6,169 nt of DNA from Stagnihabitans sp043721775 (GCA_043721775.1 JAYSQA010000401.1:1-6169); one strand, 5' to 3'; positions 1-6,052 are shown, counted from the first letter of the stretch. Program-made: numbers and translations. Notes: generated from the sequence alone by a model not told the origin.

Positions 1-147
1 CCCGATGCCTACAAGTGGCGGCACCTGATCTGGAATTTCTTCTGCAAACTCAAAGAGTTCAAGAGAATCGCCATGCGAAGCGACAAGACCGCTACCTCCT
101 CCTCCGCCATGATCTACGTCACGGCAGCCGTCATCAACTGCCGATGA
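1..147 (+). pseudogene. IS5-family transposase, C-terminal 48 codons, catalytic Glu replaced by Trp
   Basis: The frame is open from base 1 to TGA at 145-147 and encodes the C-terminal end of a DDE transposase. Visible is the IS5-family Y-(2)-R-(3)-E-(6)-K signature block: Tyr at fragment residue 4, Arg at 7, then HLI, then Trp at residue 11 where the family has the catalytic Glu, then NFFCKL and Lys at residue 18. The tail (KEFKRIAMR, then AMIY and AAVIN) is also typical. TGG cannot come from GAA or GAG by a single change, so at least two substitutions or a local sequencing problem are needed. A Ser-rich stretch before AMIY, where relatives usually have an aromatic residue, also hints at decay. 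The gene is cut by the window edge, so the N-terminal Asp residues and any frameshift between OrfA and OrfB are unseen. Family call is firm; loss of function is inference. Confidence 0.75.
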
Positions 148-161
148 ACCTCAACAGGCTC
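148..161. repeat. Probable right terminal inverted repeat of the IS5-family element
   Basis: ACCTCAACAGGCTC follows the transposase stop directly. Read inward from the element edge it is GAGCCTGTTGAGG, which resembles ends of IS427-group elements as I remember them. The adjoining TA (162-163) may be part of the target duplication. The matching left repeat is outside the window, so this is a prediction. Confidence 0.5.
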
Positions 162-316
162 TAAATTGCCGTGCCGTCGGTCGTGGTATTGCCAGTGGGC
201 GTAACCGCCAGATTTTGAAAGACGTTGAGGGCTGTCTGTGGGTTGAAAACTGTGGAAATCGTCGTCAGCGCGCCAGCCCTGATCAAGGTCAGACGGTTCA
301 ATTCAATGACAAGCAA
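161..316 (-). pseudogene. Possible gene remnant truncated at the IS boundary (unrecognised)
   Basis: The minus strand reads as about 51 codons from TTG at 316-314 to TAG at 163-161. The stop codon is made from the TA target bases plus the first G of the IS end, so any original frame would have continued beyond the insertion point. Composition is reasonable for a protein (Leu/Thr/Ala/Asn-rich, with a C-terminal PTGNTTTDGTA stretch), and most third positions are G or C. There is no ATG and no good ribosome-binding site, and the opposite strand is also partly open, so this could be chance. No family is recognised and no function is proposed. Confidence 0.2.
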
Positions 317-416
317 GGACCCGGTGGGTTGGAAAGCAACTTTTTCCCGGCGGGTTGACCCTTGCCACGCCTTCGGTCATTCAAGTGGCACGCCGGGCCA
401 TAGCGAGGACTTTGAC
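162..416. other. 255-bp leader between the IS remnant and ppx; no confident gene
   Basis: This stretch is visibly less GC-rich than the rest of the window. A weak promoter candidate is TTGACC (355-360) followed after 17 bases by CATTCA (378-383), which would place a start about 27 bases before the ppx ATG; the -10 match is poor. The ppx reading frame can be extended upstream to TTG at 225, but the extension (64 residues) has no resemblance to Ppx N-termini and lacks a ribosome-binding site. On the minus strand a frame is open from about 316 down to a TAG at 161-163 that sits across the IS junction; it may be the remainder of a gene interrupted by the element, but I do not recognise its product. 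No tRNA or clear terminator was seen. Confidence 0.5.
403..409 (+). promoter_or_regulatory. Ribosome-binding site deciding the ppx start
   Basis: GCGAGGA lies seven bases before ATG 417 and contains the GAGG core. It supports 417 as the start rather than the upstream in-frame TTG at 225, which has no comparable site. Confidence 0.6.
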
Positions 417-1961
417 ATGACCGCCGACCTGACCCCCGCCGAAGCCGACTGGGGCCCCTTTGGCCGCCCGTTGTTCGATGACCCCTCGGTGCGCGCGCTG
501 TCTCGCGTGGGGGTGGTGGATGTCGGATCAAACTCGGTCCGGATGGTGGTCTTTGATGGCGCCGCCCGCTCTCCGGCCTATTTCTACAACGAAAAGATCA
601 TGTGCGGCTTGGGCAAGGGTCTGGCAGAAACCAACAAGCTGAACCCCGAAGGCCGCAAGCGCGCGCTGGATGCGTTGAAGCGGTTTGCCCTGCTGGCCAA
701 GGGGATGGGCATCGAAAAGCTGACCGTGGTGGGCACCGCTGCCGCTCGGGAAGCCGAGGATGGCCCGGCCTTTCAGCAAGAGGTGCTGGAACAGACCGGC
801 CTGAAGATCTGGGTCGTAGATGGCGACGAAGAGGCCCGGCTTTCGGCGCAGGGCGTCCTGCTGGGCTGGCCCGGCGCCAAGGGTGTGGTCTGCGACATCG
901 GCGGCAACTCGATGGAACTGGCGCGGATCGGCGATGGCAAGGTTGGGCGGCGGGCAACCTCGCCGCTTGGCCCCTTCCGCTTGCAGCAGGTGCAGGGCGG
1001 ACCCAAGGCGCGGGCTTTGCATATCGACAATATCCTCAAGGGCTTGCAGACCGAAATCCGGTCAACCGGCGAACGCATCTATCTTGTTGGCGGTTCTTGG
1101 CGGGTGATCGCACACCTGGATATGGACCGGCGGAATTATCCGCTGACCGTACTGCACGAATACCGGATGATGCCGCAGGCCCTGCTGGACACGTTGCAAT
1201 GGATACAATCCTCTGACCTTGCAGTGCTGCGCGCCCGCACCGGCACTTCGGCTGAACGGATGGAACTGGTCCCCCTCGCCTGCGAAGTGCTGCGAGAGTT
1301 GATCCTGATGCTGAAACCCTCGGAAATCGACGTTTCTGCTTACGGCATCCGCGAAGGGCTGCTGTACGAGGTGATGCCCGAGAAACTGCGCCAGCGCGAC
1401 CCGCTGATCGAGGCGGCCCGGATCAGCGAACTGACCGCCGCCCGCATCCCCGGCACAGGCAAGCGCGTCTATGAATTCCTGCAACCGCTGTTTCCCAATG
1501 CCAGCCACGAACGCCAGCGCCTGATGAAGGCCGCTTGCCTTTTGCATGACACGACATGGCGCGCCCACCCCGATTACCGGGCCGAGGCCTGCTTTGACAA
1601 CGCCACCCGCGCCAACCTTGGCGGGCTTGACCATCCGGGCCGCGTGTTCCTTGGTCTGTCGCTGCTGCACCGCTACAAGAATTCCCGCGCCGGATCGCGC
1701 CTTGAACCCCTGTTCCGCCTGCTGACCGATGAACAGATCCAGGACGCCGAAGTTCTCGGCAAGGCTATGCGGTTTGCTGCCATGTTAGCCGCCGGTGATC
1801 CCGCACAAGCCGGGCAACTGGCGTGGAACCCCAAGAAACGCATCCTTGAACTGCACCTGACCCGCGATGGTCACGACCTTTACGGCGAGGTGGCGCAGGC
1901 CCGTTTCGCCTCGCTTGCCCTTGCGCTGCGGGCCGAGATCAAAGTGGTGGAACCCGCCTGA
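417..1961 (+). CDS. ppx: Ppx/GppA family phosphatase (exopolyphosphatase) with C-terminal HD-type region
   Basis: This 514-residue cytoplasmic enzyme is predicted to remove terminal phosphate from polyphosphate and/or to hydrolyse pppGpp. Its ASKHA-fold core shows the first phosphate loop DVGSNS (residues 35-40), the second phosphate loop DIGGNSMEL (160-168; many relatives have Gly or Ser at the Asn position), a GDEEARL segment (136-142), LVGGSWRV (223-230), and the family's AYGIREGLLYE block (308-318). The C-terminal region contains LLHD with His377-Asp378, as in the HD-like domain of long Ppx proteins; length matches the roughly 500-residue alphaproteobacterial form. ATG 417 is chosen for its ribosome-binding site and because conserved sequence begins soon after. 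The stop overlaps the next start by one base (TGATG). Long Ppx genes of this type often lie beside ppk in Rhodobacterales; here the upstream neighbour is an IS remnant. Polyphosphate versus pppGpp preference cannot be told from sequence. Confidence 0.93.
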   Translation: MTADLTPAEADWGPFGRPLFDDPSVRALSRVGVVDVGSNSVRMVVFDGAARSPAYFYNEKIMCGLGKGLAETNKLNPEGRKRALDALKRFALLAKGMGIEKLTVVGTAAAREAEDGPAFQQEVLEQTGLKIWVVDGDEEARLSAQGVLLGWPGAKGVVCDIGGNSMELARIGDGKVGRRATSPLGPFRLQQVQGGPKARALHIDNILKGLQTEIRSTGERIYLVGGSWRVIAHLDMDRRNYPLTVLHEYRMMPQALLDTLQWIQSSDLAVLRARTGTSAERMELVPLACEVLRELILMLKPSEIDVSAYGIREGLLYEVMPEKLRQRDPLIEAARISELTAARIPGTGKRVYEFLQPLFPNASHERQRLMKAACLLHDTTWRAHPDYRAEACFDNATRANLGGLDHPGRVFLGLSLLHRYKNSRAGSRLEPLFRLLTDEQIQDAEVLGKAMRFAAMLAAGDPAQAGQLAWNPKKRILELHLTRDGHDLYGEVAQARFASLALALRAEIKVVEPA

Positions 1962-2569
1962 TGCTGACCTTCGACCATTTCGCCATCACGGCCACCTCGC
2001 TGGATGAGGGCACGCAATGGGTGGAATCCGCCCTTGGCGTGAAACTGGCAGGCGTTGGAAAGCACGCCATGATGGCCACCCACAACCGCCTTCTTGGCTT
2101 GGGCGACATCTACCTTGAGGTCATTGCCATCGACCCCGAAGCCGCCCCGCCGTCCCGCCCGCGCTGGTTCGACATCGACCGTTTCGCAGGCCCGCCCCGC
2201 ATCACCACCTGGATCGCCCGCACCGATGACCTTGACGCGGCCCTTGCCGCCAGCCCCAAAGGCAGCGGCACGCCGGTGTCGTTCGCCCGTGGCGATTACC
2301 GCTGGCAAATGGCAGTCCCCGCCGATGGCATCCTGCCCTTTGACAGCGCCTACCCCGCGCTGATCCAGTGGCAGACTACCCTGCACCCGACGCAAAGCCT
2401 GCCAGACCTCGGTGTGCGCCTGAAAACACTGACCATCACGCACCCGCAAGCGGCAACCCTGCGCGCGTCCCTGCCCCTGACGGACCCCCGCGTACACATC
2501 GTCCAAGGGTCGGAAAAAGCCATGACCGCCACTTTCCACACACCCCAAGGCGACAGGAGCCTGCCATGA
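1961..2569 (+). CDS. Glyoxalase-like (VOC superfamily) domain protein
   Basis: This 202-residue soluble protein resembles the glyoxalase-like domain family (Glyoxalase_3 type). The start FDHFAITATSLDEG (residues 4-17) is the usual first beta-alpha unit, with His6 as a likely metal ligand. HNRLLGLGDIYLEVIAIDPEA (split over 41-61) is the typical second block, with Glu53 in a position that often binds metal in VOC enzymes. A conserved-looking ALIQWQ segment follows at 133-138, and the C-terminal half appears to be a second, more divergent repeat. The substrate is unknown: VOC proteins include lyases, isomerases, dioxygenases and resistance proteins, and none can be singled out. Its ATG overlaps the ppx stop by one base, with a weak GGTGG upstream, so translation is probably coupled to ppx. 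Its own end overlaps the acetyltransferase start by four bases. The ATG is in frame with the conserved first strand, so I am confident of the start. Confidence 0.85.
   Translation: MLTFDHFAITATSLDEGTQWVESALGVKLAGVGKHAMMATHNRLLGLGDIYLEVIAIDPEAAPPSRPRWFDIDRFAGPPRITTWIARTDDLDAALAASPKGSGTPVSFARGDYRWQMAVPADGILPFDSAYPALIQWQTTLHPTQSLPDLGVRLKTLTITHPQAATLRASLPLTDPRVHIVQGSEKAMTATFHTPQGDRSLP
2555..2559 (+). promoter_or_regulatory. Ribosome-binding site deciding the acetyltransferase start
   Basis: AGGAG, inside the end of the preceding gene, is six bases before ATG 2566. It is the best Shine-Dalgarno match in the window. It rules out the much longer open frame that begins near 2368, whose extra residues are just an out-of-frame reading of the VOC gene. 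Confidence 0.75.
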
Positions 2570-3060
2570 TCCGCCCCGCCATCGTCCTTGACGCCCAAGC
2601 CGTCGCCGATGTCTGGAACCCCTGGATCCGCGACACCGGCATCACCTTCAACGCCGTCGACAAGACGCCGGAAGAGGTCGCCAACCTGATCGTGTCGCGC
2701 ACCATCGCGGGCCATGGCTTCCTTGTAGCCACTGATGACGACACTGGTGCTATCCTTGGCTTTGCCACCTACACCCAGTTTCGCGGCGGCATCGGTTATG
2801 CCCGCACGATGGAGCATTCCATCATCCTGTCGCCGCAGGCCCGTGGCCAAGGCCTTGGCCGCACCCTGCTCAACGCCATCGAAAAGCACGCCCACGAGGA
2901 AGGCGCCCACCAGATCCTCGCCGGGGTCAGTTCGGAAAACGCCGATGGCATCCGGTTTCACCTTGCCATGGGCTACACCGAAGCCACCCGTATTCGCGAC
3001 GCGGGCTACAAATTCGGCCGCTACATGGACCTTGTGCTGATGCAGAAATTCCTCTCCTGA
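2566..3060 (+). CDS. GNAT N-acetyltransferase, phosphinothricin/methionine-sulfoximine acetyltransferase-like
   Basis: This 164-residue cytoplasmic enzyme should transfer acetyl from acetyl-CoA to an amine. The acetyl-CoA binding motif A is clear: SPQARGQGLGRTLL (residues 89-102), with the R/Q-x-x-G-x-G pattern at 93-98. The C-terminal signature of the PAT/MnaT group is also present: ENADGIRFHLAMGY (124-137) and GYKFGRYMDLVLMQKFL (147-163), including His132 and the YKFGRYMD segment. EHSI at 83-86 matches the usual strand before motif A, with Glu83 where PAT enzymes have their conserved Glu. Chromosomal members of this group usually acetylate methionine sulfoximine, methionine sulfone or related glutamate analogues, so herbicide resistance should not be assumed. 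The start overlaps the VOC stop by four bases (ATGA) and has a strong ribosome-binding site. It is the last gene of the ppx transcription unit; a 48-bp gap follows. Confidence 0.9.
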   Translation: MIRPAIVLDAQAVADVWNPWIRDTGITFNAVDKTPEEVANLIVSRTIAGHGFLVATDDDTGAILGFATYTQFRGGIGYARTMEHSIILSPQARGQGLGRTLLNAIEKHAHEEGAHQILAGVSSENADGIRFHLAMGYTEATRIRDAGYKFGRYMDLVLMQKFLS

Positions 3061-3073
3061 CAGCGTCCCCATC

Positions 3074-3102
3074 CTGACAACAACGCCAAGCCGGGCTACA
3101 CT
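3074..3102 (+). promoter_or_regulatory. Predicted sigma-70-type promoter producing a leaderless mRNA
   Basis: CTGACA (3074-3079) matches TTGACA at five of six positions and TACACT (3097-3102) matches TATAAT at four of six, including the key T1, A2 and T6. The spacer is exactly 17 bases. Counting the -10 hexamer as -12 to -7 puts +1 at 3109, the A of the next gene's ATG. No Shine-Dalgarno sequence precedes that ATG, which agrees with leaderless translation. It is the only promoter of this quality I found in the window. This is a sequence prediction only. Confidence 0.55.
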
Positions 3103-3108
3103 GCTGCC

Positions 3109-3795
3109 ATGTCGCTCTGGTCCCGCATATCCGAAGCCCTGTCGGCCCTAGCCAAAGGCGAGGGCCTTGGCCCGGTATTTGACCGCCTTCGCGCCACACC
3201 CGAACATGGCCCCGGACGCTCGGTCGGCTTTACCATCGCCGTGATTGCCCTTGGTGCCAAGATGGCGAAAGCTGACGGTCAGGTCACCAGGGACGAGGTC
3301 GCAGCCTTCCGCCGCGTCTTTACCATCCCGAAGTCCGAGGAAAGCAGCGCCGCCCGCGTCTTCAATCTTGCCCGGCAGGATGTAGCGGGCTTTGACTCCT
3401 ATGCCCGCAAGATTCGCGCCATGTTCAACCCCGCTGACCGCGACGTGATGATCGACCTGATGGAGGGGCTGTTTCACATAGCACTGGCCGACGGCGAATT
3501 TCACCCGGCTGAAGAAGCCTTCCTGCGCGAAGTCGCCCGCATTTTCGGCCTTGGCGACGCCTGCTTTCGCAGCTTGCGCGCCCGTTACGTCAACGACGAC
3601 CCCTATGCCGTGCTGGGCGTGGCCCCCGATGCCCCGCCCGCGGTCATCAAGAAAGCCTGGCGCGAGGCGGTAAAATCCTCACACCCCGACGTGATGATTG
3701 CCCGCGGGGTCCCACCCGAGGCCGTCAAACTCGCCGAAGACCGCCTGCGCGCCCTGAACACCGCCTACGACGAAATCACCCGGCGGGCGGCATGA
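3109..3795 (+). CDS. TerB-like domain plus C-terminal J domain protein (soluble DjlA-like co-chaperone)
   Basis: This 228-residue protein combines a TerB/DjlA-type helical domain (about residues 36-155) with a C-terminal J domain (about 163-228). The TerB part has the two typical acidic repeats, AKADGQVTRDE (53-63) and ALADGEFHPAEE (125-136), each with a conserved Asp-Gly. The J domain starts with DPYAVLGV (164-171) and has the HPD motif at 192-194 needed to stimulate DnaK ATPase. There is no N-terminal membrane segment, unlike E. coli DjlA, so it is probably cytoplasmic. The short N-terminus (SLWSRISEALSALA, 2-15) resembles Rhodobacterales homologues, which supports ATG 3109. No ribosome-binding site is present, and the promoter places transcription start at the ATG itself. 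The stop overlaps the next gene by four bases. Its Hsp70 partner and client are unknown; a link to tellurite resistance should not be inferred from the domain name. Confidence 0.88.
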   Translation: MSLWSRISEALSALAKGEGLGPVFDRLRATPEHGPGRSVGFTIAVIALGAKMAKADGQVTRDEVAAFRRVFTIPKSEESSAARVFNLARQDVAGFDSYARKIRAMFNPADRDVMIDLMEGLFHIALADGEFHPAEEAFLREVARIFGLGDACFRSLRARYVNDDPYAVLGVAPDAPPAVIKKAWREAVKSSHPDVMIARGVPPEAVKLAEDRLRALNTAYDEITRRAA

Positions 3796-4838
3796 CGCAA
3801 CGCCCCTTGCGTCTGGCGACCTACAACGTCGAATGGATGAACGCGCTTTTCGACGACGGTGGCCACCTGCTCGTCACCAATGACCCCTCAGCCCGCTACA
3901 ACACCACCAAAGCCGCCCAACTTATGGCCCTCGGCACCGTCTTTACCGCCCTGAATGCCGATGGCGTGATGATCATCGAGGCGCCAGACCAAGGCTCCCA
4001 CCGCTCTACCACCCGCGCCCTTGAAAACTTTGCCGCCCATTTTTCGTTGCGCACCCGCAAGGCGATCATCGGCTTCGCCTCCGGCACCGAACAGGAAATC
4101 GCCTTCCTTTACGACCCCGATGTACTGACCGTCACCCATGACCCCCACGGGGCCCCCGCCACAGGCACCTCCGCCCCCGAAACTGCCCCCCGCTTCGATA
4201 CCGCACTGCGCCTGGACATCAACGCCGACGGAATAGCGGAACGGGTGGTCTTCTCCAAACCGCCGCTCGAACTTGGCGTCACGGCTGGCGACCGCAGACT
4301 GCACCTGATCGGCGTTCACGCCAAGTCCAAAGCCCCGCACGGCACTGTTACCCCGGAAGTCTTCCGCCGCATCTCGATTGAAAACCGCCGCAAGCAACTG
4401 GCCGAATGCCACTGGCTGCGCGCCCGCGCCGACGAACACCTCGCAGCCCACGACAGCCTCATCGTCATGGGAGATTTCAACGATGGCCCCGGCCTTGACC
4501 GCTACGAACGCCAGTTCGGCCAATCCGGGGTCGAGGTGATGCTGGGCCTTGCCACCCCACGCCCCAACCGCCTGTACGACCCGCACGCCTTCATGGCCCT
4601 GAACCAGCGCAACGGTCTGACGCCCACCACCGCCCGCTTCTGGCTTGCCCCGCAGCACTGCTATTTCGAGGCCCTGCTGGATTACATCATGGTCTCCGCC
4701 GACCTCTACGCCACCCATCCCACCTGGCGCATCTGGCACCCGTTCAACGACCCAAACGCTGCCGCAACGCCTGGCCTCAGCACCGCCATCCTCACCGCCT
4801 CAGACCATTTCCCCGTTACCCTGGAATTGTCACAATAG
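3792..4838 (+). CDS. Endonuclease/exonuclease/phosphatase (EEP) family hydrolase
   Basis: This 348-residue protein has a complete set of EEP-superfamily active-site motifs in order: ATYNVEW (residues 9-15, Asn12), IIEAPD (61-66, Glu63 as metal ligand), GVHAKS (174-179, His176), MGDFND (226-231, Asp228 and Asn230), LLDYIMVS (295-302, Asp297) and SDHFPV (337-342, Asp338-His339). It should therefore be a Mg-dependent phosphodiesterase or phosphatase. The superfamily covers AP endonucleases, DNases, sphingomyelinases and inositol phosphatases, and nothing here selects the substrate. No signal peptide is seen, so it is probably cytoplasmic. An insertion around 115-155 includes DINADGIAE (142-150), a DxNxDGxxE pattern like a calcium-binding loop, and has low-complexity Pro/Ala/Thr sequence before it. 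The start overlaps the TerB/J stop by four bases (ATGA), so translation is probably coupled, but a functional link with the co-chaperone is not established. Confidence 0.88.
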   Translation: MTQRPLRLATYNVEWMNALFDDGGHLLVTNDPSARYNTTKAAQLMALGTVFTALNADGVMIIEAPDQGSHRSTTRALENFAAHFSLRTRKAIIGFASGTEQEIAFLYDPDVLTVTHDPHGAPATGTSAPETAPRFDTALRLDINADGIAERVVFSKPPLELGVTAGDRRLHLIGVHAKSKAPHGTVTPEVFRRISIENRRKQLAECHWLRARADEHLAAHDSLIVMGDFNDGPGLDRYERQFGQSGVEVMLGLATPRPNRLYDPHAFMALNQRNGLTPTTARFWLAPQHCYFEALLDYIMVSADLYATHPTWRIWHPFNDPNAAATPGLSTAILTASDHFPVTLELSQ

Positions 4839-4855
4839 ACTTGCCCTGAACGCCA

Positions 4856-4889
4856 CTGCCCCCGATAAACCCGGCAAACCCGGGGGCAG
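4856..4889 (+). promoter_or_regulatory. Inverted repeat that could hide the benE ribosome-binding site
   Basis: CTGCCCCCG (4856-4864) and CGGGGGCAG (4881-4889) are perfect 9-bp reverse complements around a 16-base loop. The 3' arm contains the only Shine-Dalgarno-like G-run (4882-4886) and ends one base before ATG 4891. A smaller competing stem, CCCGG (4870-4874) with CCGGG (4880-4884), can form in the loop. No T-run follows, so it is not a typical intrinsic terminator. Control of benE translation by RNA folding is an inference. Confidence 0.45.
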
Positions 4890-4890
4890 A

Positions 4891-6045
4891 ATGCGTATTT
4901 CCATGATCTCGGCGGCACTGGTCGCAGCCCTCGTCGGCTATGGCAGCACCATCGCCCTTGTTCTCACCGCAGCGGCAGCGGTCGGCACCAGCCCGCAACA
5001 AACCGCCAGCTGGATCTTCGCCATCTGCCTGATCAAAGGCGCCGGCGCAGCCTACCTTTCCGTCACCACCCGCATCCCCGTCGTGCTGGCCTGGTCAACC
5101 CCCGGTGCGGCCCTGATCGCGGCCACCCACGGCATCACCGTGAACCAAGCCACCGGCGCCTTCCTCCTCGCCGGAGCCCTGATCGCCCTGACCGGTGCTG
5201 TCAAACCCCTGGGCCGGATCATCGCCCAAATCCCCGACGCCATCGCCGCCGCCATGCTGGCCGGGGTGTTGTTGCCCTTCTGCCTGACGGGCATGGCCGC
5301 CGCAGGTGCCCTTGGCCCCGCAGCCCTGGCCATCATCGCCGTCTTCGCCCTCGTCCGCCTCTATAACCCTGCCCTTGCCGTCCTCGCAGCCCTTGCCGCA
5401 GGCCTCATTGCCGCCTTTGGCCCCGGTGAGGCGCTGTTCCCCACCCTCGCCCTGCCCTTCCCCACCCTCACCTTCATCCCCCCCGCCTTCAACGCCCAAA
5501 CCCTGATCGGCCTCGGCCTGCCCCTCTATCTCGTCACCATGGCCAGCCAGAACCTGCCCGGCTTCGCCACCCTGCGCGCCGCAGGCTACGAACCGCCCGT
5601 AGCCCCCGCCCTGATCACCACCGGAACCCTCTCCGCAGTCGGAGCGCTGTTCGGGGCCCATACCATCTCGATGGCCGCCATCACTGCCGCCATCTGCCTG
5701 GGCGACGACGTCCACCCCGACCGCAGCCAACGCTGGAAAGTCGGCCTCGCCTACGCCGTCGTCTGGATAGCGCTCGGCTTCGCGGGTCCGGTGCTGATCA
5801 CCATCCTGCAAGCCATGCCGCCTCTTATCCTGACCCTTCTCATCGGCCTCGCCCTCGCAGGCCCCCTGACCGGGGCTTTGACGGCAGCCTACACCCCACC
5901 CCAAAGCCGCTTCGCCGCCACCATCACGCTGACTGTAACCGCCTCAGGCCTTGCCCTCTACGGCATCGGCGCTGCCTTCTGGGGCCTTCTGGCAGGCCTT
6001 GCCATGCTGATGCTGGAAACCCAAGCCAAACGCCTGCGCCGCTAA
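4891..6045 (+). CDS. benE: BenE-family (benzoate/H+ symporter) inner-membrane transporter
   Basis: This 384-residue protein is almost entirely hydrophobic, with roughly 12 membrane segments predicted by eye (for example about 5-30, 38-58, 63-82, 88-106, 140-158, 160-178, 284-305, 310-331, 342-376), as expected for the benzoate:H+ symporter family (TC 2.A.46). Family-typical blocks are ISAALVAALVGYGSTIALVL (6-25), QTASW (37-41), AWSTPGAALIA (67-77), the SQNLPGFATLRAAGY block (219-233), and AHTISMAAITAAICLG (256-271) followed by HPD and RW. The length matches the family. ATG 4891 is chosen because conserved sequence starts right there; the open frame reaches back to 4645 only inside the EEP gene. 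It lies 52 bases after the EEP stop and may be read through from that promoter. No benzoate-degradation genes are nearby, so benzoate as substrate is unproven; other aromatic or small organic acids are possible. Confidence 0.9.
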   Translation: MRISMISAALVAALVGYGSTIALVLTAAAAVGTSPQQTASWIFAICLIKGAGAAYLSVTTRIPVVLAWSTPGAALIAATHGITVNQATGAFLLAGALIALTGAVKPLGRIIAQIPDAIAAAMLAGVLLPFCLTGMAAAGALGPAALAIIAVFALVRLYNPALAVLAALAAGLIAAFGPGEALFPTLALPFPTLTFIPPAFNAQTLIGLGLPLYLVTMASQNLPGFATLRAAGYEPPVAPALITTGTLSAVGALFGAHTISMAAITAAICLGDDVHPDRSQRWKVGLAYAVVWIALGFAGPVLITILQAMPPLILTLLIGLALAGPLTGALTAAYTPPQSRFAATITLTVTASGLALYGIGAAFWGLLAGLAMLMLETQAKRLRR

Positions 6046-6052
6046 CCTATTT

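Larger units (their letters stand above)
1..161 (+). mobile_element. Right end of an IS5-family (IS427-like) insertion sequence, truncated by the window edge
   Basis: This is the 3' part of a small DDE insertion sequence. It contains the transposase C-terminus (1-147) followed, three bases after the stop codon, by a probable right terminal inverted repeat ending CTCAACAGGCTC (150-161). The next two bases are TA, which fits the short TA/TNA target duplications made by IS427-type elements. The left end and most of the element lie outside the window, so the inverted repeat pair and the duplication cannot be confirmed here. Family membership rests on the transposase signature; the exact element boundary is inferred. 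The active-site change in the transposase suggests that this copy cannot move by itself. Confidence 0.7.

Noticed and set aside
225..416. N-terminal extension of ppx to a TTG at 225
   Set aside because: The 64 added residues have no Ppx-like sequence and no ribosome-binding site, while ATG 417 has GCGAGGA seven bases upstream and leads quickly into conserved sequence.
2368..2565. Longer open frame fused in front of the acetyltransferase
   Set aside because: It is an out-of-frame reading of the VOC gene with low-complexity Pro/Arg/Ala sequence; the AGGAG-ATG at 2555-2568 fixes the real start.
2350..3072. 240-residue minus-strand open frame opposite the VOC/GNAT genes
   Set aside because: It spans two real plus-strand genes and shows no family features; long antisense frames are common at this GC content.
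3109..3795. TerB domain taken as evidence for a tellurite-resistance or phage-defence operon
   Set aside because: No TerC, TerD, TerY or other ter partners and no defence genes are present; the J domain points to a DjlA-like co-chaperone.
3888..4739. 283-residue minus-strand open frame opposite the EEP gene
   Set aside because: It is Gly/Val-rich with no recognisable domain, while the plus strand has all EEP catalytic motifs in order.
4645..4890. Longer open frame in front of benE, or an EEP-transporter fusion
   Set aside because: The extension overlaps the well-supported EEP coding sequence in another frame, and BenE homology begins at ATG 4891.
5095..5904. 269-residue minus-strand open frame opposite benE
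   Set aside because: Its translation is Gly/Asp/Glu-rich low-complexity sequence, as expected when a C-rich membrane-protein gene is read backwards; the plus strand encodes an unmistakable transporter.
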